A stretch of 64,000 nucleotides of DNA from Candidatus Gillettellia adelgis (GTDB lineage: Bacteria > Pseudomonadota > Gammaproteobacteria > Enterobacterales > Enterobacteriaceae). Every line of letters starts with the position of its first letter. Position 1 is the first letter of the stretch. Of this stretch, positions 59,563-64,000 are shown piece by piece. The notes beneath the pieces were generated by a model. It was not told the DNA's origin, ran no database searches, and saw only the letters and a program-made list of their open reading frames with translations. The position numbers and the translations under genes were made by a program. The stretch is taken from positions 124,001 to 188,000 of the forward strand of contig CP047043.1 of assembly GCA_020541285.1 (NCBI GenBank), given 5' to 3'.

Positions 59563-60939
59563 TTTCTGATGTGTTTATTGTTTATATTAGTATTATTACG
59601 CGTGGTTCGAGAGACTAAACATTGGGACGATATACTACAATGAACCATGTAAGTTAATGTGGTTACTTTTGTGTTAACTGCTTGTATATATATTATTAAT
59701 TCAAGATACAGAGTGGATGTCTTTTTTAATTGTTTTGTTTGTCTTGAGTGATTTAACCGCACTTTAAATATAACAATTATATATCGTTGATACTGCATGT
59801 TACATCTGTAATACGTGTTCTATTGACTGCGCTTACCGACCAATATGCGTGATTAAATATCCATGAATAGATGCACTGATGTGCAACATCGTATCGCGCT
59901 AATAACATTGCTATTCAAATTAGTTCCCATTCATTTGTTATGCTATTACTTTTCCTATCATCTTCGATAAGATAAATATATTTGCGTCTTGCGTGATTTG
60001 GCGGATGATGTATTATCAATAACGATATTTATTGTGTAGTAAATTCTATTCTAGCATTACTATGCTAGTGATATTTTCAAGTGTATCATCTGCGCTACTC
60101 TATAGATAAGTATATTGTCGCATGTTTATTATTTTAGCTTTTCTCCGTTATGGATATCATTATATACCCATTGTTTTTGTGTGTGTAAATATTACACGCA
60201 GTACAAGGCTGAGTGTAGTCGTTCTAGTATTGTAGTTTTTGTAGGTTTTATTAACAGTGTATTTGCATTGTAAATCGATATTCATATGCTATACTAGAAA
60301 ATATTTACATAGCTAAAATTATTGTGGAATAACTACTTAATCATATAAGGTAGCAGTACGTTCATACCTTTTTATCTATAGAGTATAAAGATCTTTTCGG
60401 TTATTTAAAATTATTAGTAAAGTAGTGCGTCTATTTTATAATTTTACGACATCTTAGGGTTTTTATTGTTGCATTTTATCTGACTACTAGAAATAGTATG
60501 TCTTATATAGCTCTGTAACAGTCTTATTAAAGACGCGAAGCCTAAAAATTATGTTAGAGTTTTACTGTTCAATAGTTACGAACATAGTGGTATAGAATGA
60601 CATATTTTCTATCTTGTTATTTTAATAGGGATTTTAAGTAGTGGCATCTTCCTTAGGTGAATATGACTGGTTTTATAAAACAGGATTAGATTTAAAATAC
60701 CCACTGTCTTTCATTAAGATAAAAGCAGTCGCTAGATGGCTATTCCATTCTCTTAGAGCATGACTGATTTATTGCGATATAATAGGTAAATCTTTAATAA
60801 GAGGGTTGAGCGACTTTGGTAGCGTCAAACTAACCTAGACTAGCTAAGTGATGTTGACTCTTGTTTTACAAGACCACAGATCTGCTATTCGGTTTCTGGG
60901 ATGCTAGTGGTGTATTGCTAAAAGAGGCTTCACGTAGTT
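59563..60939. other. gene-free stretch between ybgI and plsB
   Basis: About 1.4 kb. dgkA and lexA, which lie divergently upstream of plsB in E. coli, were sought on the minus strand and not recognised. A 40-codon frame from a GTG at 60641 was noticed but not accepted. Confidence 0.45.
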
Positions 60940-63375
60940 ATGTCAGGTTGGCGTAAAATTTATTATAAGTTATTAGATTTACAATTTAGATTTTTAGTAA
61001 GAAGTACGGTCATTCCATCAGATCCGGTCAGGGAATTGGGTTTAGACCCTTCACGTCCTATTTTATATGTTTTGCCTTACAATTCTAAAATAGATTTACT
61101 GACGCTCAGTACTCAATGTCTAGCGAAAAATTTGCCTAATCCTTTTGATCCATTTAAAATTGGTAGTTCAGTGCTGCCGAGCTATGTCTTTATTCATGAT
61201 AATTCTCGTCTATATCGTTATTACACACTGGAAACCGAGTCAGTTAAACTCTTCCGTGATTACTTGAACTTGCACTATAGTCATCCATACTTAAATGTTC
61301 AGGTTCTTCTAGTTTCAGTAATGTTTGGTCGCTCACCTAGGCGTGAAGGCCAATGTAATCCACACGTACGCTTTTTAGATAGCATACAAAAATTATTCTC
61401 TGTGCTATGGCTAGGTCGTGACAGCTGCGTTTGTTTTTCTAATATTGTTTCTCTGCGTCTCGTAGCTTCTCAATACGGTGCAGATAAATTTATCGCACAG
61501 AAGCTCGCACGTGTAGCGCGCATACATTTTTCACGTCAGCATCTAGCGGCCGTCGGCCCTAGTCTGCCAGCACGTCAGGATTTATTTAAGAAGCTCTTGG
61601 TTTCTAAAGCGATTGAAAAAGCGATTGCAGATGAAGCTCACAGTAAGAAAATTTCTCTTAATGAAGCTAAGAGGCATGCAGTTGCATTCATGAAAGAGAT
61701 TGCTGCTAATTTTTCCTACGATATTTTACGTCTTTCCGACCGTGTATTACGTTGGACTTGGAATAGACTGTATCAAGGCATTAATGTTACAAATGCTGAG
61801 CGTGTACGAAAGTTAGCACAAGATGGTCACGGCCTTGTTTACGTACCATGTCACCGTAGTCATATGGACTATTTATTATTGTCTTATGTATTGTATCACC
61901 AGGGATTAGTACCTCCTCACATAGCGGCTGGAATCAATCTTAATTTTTGGCCAGCTGGACCAATCTTTCGTCGACTAGGCGCTTTTTTTATTCGCCGTAC
62001 CTTTAAGGGTAACAAACTCTACTCGATGGTATTTCGTGAATATCTCAGCGAGTTATTCACTCGTGGTTACTCGGTGGAATACTTTGTAGAAGGCGGTCGC
62101 TCTCGTACTGGACGCTTATTAGAACCTAAGACTGGAACGCTATCTATGACGATTCAAGCGATGCTACGTGGTGGCAGTCGACCTATTACTCTTGTGCCAA
62201 TTTATATTGGTTATGAGCACGTTATAGAAGTCGGCACTTATGCTAAAGAGTTGCGCGGTGCTATTAAGGAAAAAGAAGGTCTATTGCAGATGTTGCGTGG
62301 TTTACGTAAATTACGTAATCTTGGTCAGGGTTATGTGAATTTTGGACATCCGTTGCCATTAACAGCTTATCTAAATTTACATGTACCACAGTGGCGTCAA
62401 TCAATTGGATCGATTGAAGCTCAACGCCCCAGTTGGTTAGCATTAACAGTTAATAATATCGCAGAAAAAATTATGGTACGCATTAATAATGCCGCCGTAG
62501 TTAATGCTGTAAATCTATGCTCTACTGCGTTACTAGCCTCCCGCCAACATGCACTAACTCGTCAGCAATTACTTGAACAACTTAAGTGCTACTTACAATT
62601 AATGCGGAATGTACCTTATGCACAGGATGTAGTGTTACCCACTCAGACACCAGATGAGTTATTAAATCATGCATTGAGCATGAATAAATTTAAAGTAGAG
62701 CAGAACAATGTTGACGATATTATCATCCTTCCACGTGCGCAGGCGGTTCTGATGACCTATTACCGCAATAATATTCATCACCTGTTAGCATTGCCTTCAT
62801 TGATTGCCACTATCTTAATGCATCACCGTAAAATATTACGCAAAGAGCTGTTGCGGCAAATTGATCTACTGTATCCCTTGTTAAGAGCGGAATTGTTCCT
62901 GCATTATAAAAAAGAAAAGTTATTAGATGAACTGCAGCTGTTAATTAAGGAAATGATTCGTCAACAATTAATTTGTGCTAAGGATAAAGATCTTATACTG
63001 AATCCAGTGCGTAGTCTTTCATTACAGTTGCTAGCTGCTAGTGTACATGAAATCCTGCAACGTTACGCCATTACTATGTCAGTCTTGAGTGCTAAACCAA
63101 GCATTAACCGCGGTGCGCTAGAAAAAACAAGTCGTATTATAGCACAGCATTTTTCAATGTTACAAGGCATTAACGCGCCGGAATTTTTTGATAAAGCAGT
63201 TTTTGTTACCCTTATAGCAACGCTGCGCGAAGAAGGCTATATCAACGATTTTGGTAATGTCATGTGTGAACATACTTTTGAGATATATGCTATACTAAAT
63301 GATTTGATGACTCCGGAAATTAAGTTAACTATTGAAAATATTAGTATGTTAGTAGCAATCAATATGCGAGATTAA
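60940..63375 (+). CDS. plsB: glycerol-3-phosphate acyltransferase
   Basis: PlsB acylates sn-glycerol-3-phosphate at position 1, the first step of phospholipid synthesis, at the inner membrane. The 811-residue product (E. coli 807) aligns throughout. The acyltransferase blocks are complete: [15 protein letters not shown] with the HX4D catalytic pair near residue 306, [28 protein letters not shown] and [18 protein letters not shown] lies 12 bases before the ATG. The gene is isolated; dgkA and ubiA, its E. coli neighbours, are missing. Confidence 0.97.
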   Translation: MSGWRKIYYKLLDLQFRFLVRSTVIPSDPVRELGLDPSRPILYVLPYNSKIDLLTLSTQCLAKNLPNPFDPFKIGSSVLPSYVFIHDNSRLYRYYTLETESVKLFRDYLNLHYSHPYLNVQVLLVSVMFGRSPRREGQCNPHVRFLDSIQKLFSVLWLGRDSCVCFSNIVSLRLVASQYGADKFIAQKLARVARIHFSRQHLAAVGPSLPARQDLFKKLLVSKAIEKAIADEAHSKKISLNEAKRHAVAFMKEIAANFSYDILRLSDRVLRWTWNRLYQGINVTNAERVRKLAQDGHGLVYVPCHRSHMDYLLLSYVLYHQGLVPPHIAAGINLNFWPAGPIFRRLGAFFIRRTFKGNKLYSMVFREYLSELFTRGYSVEYFVEGGRSRTGRLLEPKTGTLSMTIQAMLRGGSRPITLVPIYIGYEHVIEVGTYAKELRGAIKEKEGLLQMLRGLRKLRNLGQGYVNFGHPLPLTAYLNLHVPQWRQSIGSIEAQRPSWLALTVNNIAEKIMVRINNAAVVNAVNLCSTALLASRQHALTRQQLLEQLKCYLQLMRNVPYAQDVVLPTQTPDELLNHALSMNKFKVEQNNVDDIIILPRAQAVLMTYYRNNIHHLLALPSLIATILMHHRKILRKELLRQIDLLYPLLRAELFLHYKKEKLLDELQLLIKEMIRQQLICAKDKDLILNPVRSLSLQLLAASVHEILQRYAITMSVLSAKPSINRGALEKTSRIIAQHFSMLQGINAPEFFDKAVFVTLIATLREEGYINDFGNVMCEHTFEIYAILNDLMTPEIKLTIENISMLVAINMRD

Positions 63376-64000
63376 TCAGCTATTGCAGAAATGAAAGGTG
63401 TCATGGTATACGACAACGAATTGTCTGAATTAGATTATATTGATCTTTGTTTTTGAGAATTAATTTAATAATTAAAGCATTTAGTTCTGAATAAACGTTA
63501 AAATAAATAACGTTCTGATATAGTGATACGATTCATGAAGTAGTTTTACAAGTAACAAACTCATGCAGTTTAATTACTAGTTATTACATAAATCACTGAT
63601 GTATGAAATGGTAAGGTTAAAGATAGTTTTTCTTATTGTGCTTTAAAGATAAAATATACAAGTGATTTAATCTATCTTACTAGAACATATTTAGTATATA
63701 TAGCAGTCACTGCGCGGTTAGTAAGTATGGGTCAAAGTAATACAATTAGTTGTTCAGTACAAGTGTAATATTTAACGTACTTTTAAGAACAGCCTAAATA
63801 ATGCTAAAAATTTTATGGCGTTTAAATAGTGCATATATTTTATTGTATATTCACAGATCAAGCGAGATTAATATTTCTTCAATAAATTAATGACAAGCTT
63901 TGATGCATACGCAATATATTGCTATTGCTAATATATGTGCAAAATAATATATATTTTAAAGCTGTGAATTTTTAAATTAGTAATGCAGAGTTCTATAACC
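63376..64000. other. gene-free end of window after plsB
   Basis: About 625 AT-rich bases. ubiA, convergent to plsB in E. coli, was sought on the minus strand and not found. Confidence 0.45.

Noticed and set aside
60641-60763. 40-codon frame upstream of plsB (reads GEYDWFYKTGLDLKYPLSF)
   Set aside because: Looks somewhat protein-like, but is short, starts at GTG without a clear ribosome-binding site, and matches nothing I know.

Overview
The window looks like a chromosomal segment from a reduced, AT-rich gammaproteobacterial genome, most likely an Enterobacterales-type insect endosymbiont in an early or middle stage of decay. Every recognised gene but one (ldcA) reads as a close homologue of an Escherichia coli housekeeping gene. 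Summing the accepted genes gives about 29.7 kb of the 64 kb (roughly 46%). The rest is AT-rich sequence with no intact genes, and several parts of it can still be read as dead genes at the expected syntenic position. No rRNA, insertion sequence, phage gene or CRISPR array was seen. I cannot name the species from the sequence alone.

Layout. 1-6.4 kb: rsmB (5' end cut by the window), a trkA pseudogene, aspS, yebC. 6.5-9.2 kb: a 1,030-bp near-perfect inverted repeat around a serine tRNA gene. 9.3-13.8 kb: tusE, cmoB/cmoA, lpxH. 15.5-16.6 kb: an unusual exported-type LD-carboxypeptidase. 17.9-21.9 kb: asnS, then dapA with a truncated bamC. 23.8-40.4 kb: a minus-strand block with the gene order of the E. 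coli tsaE-rplI region: tsaE, amiB, (mutL remnant), miaA, hfq, (hflX lost), hflK, hflC, (yjeT remnant), purA, (nsrR lost), rnr, rlmB, rpsF, (priB remnant), rpsR, rplI. 43.8-50.7 kb: tyrS, an N-terminally eroded ftsY, (ftsEX lost), rpoH. 54.3-63.4 kb: fldA, phrB with no standard start codon, ybgI, plsB.

How the genes work together. Retained functions centre on translation (AspRS, AsnRS, TyrRS, S6, S18, L9, YebC), RNA modification (RsmB, RlmB, CmoA/CmoB, MiaA, TusE, TsaE), RNA decay and regulation (RNase R, Hfq, sigma-32), envelope and division (LpxH, PlsB, AmiB, BamC fragment, FtsY, HflKC) and a few metabolic steps (DapA, PurA, FldA). The tRNA-Ser(UGA) is itself an expected substrate of both CmoAB (U34) and MiaA (A37). 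Recombination and repair look thin here: mutL and priB are dead and no intact ruvC follows yebC, although a photolyase reading frame survives.

The most interesting observations are the giant inverted repeat around serT, a set of genes caught in partial decay (bamC, ftsY, amiB, phrB), the atypical LdcA-family protein, and a pair of perfect DnaA boxes in a 3.4-kb gene-free stretch.
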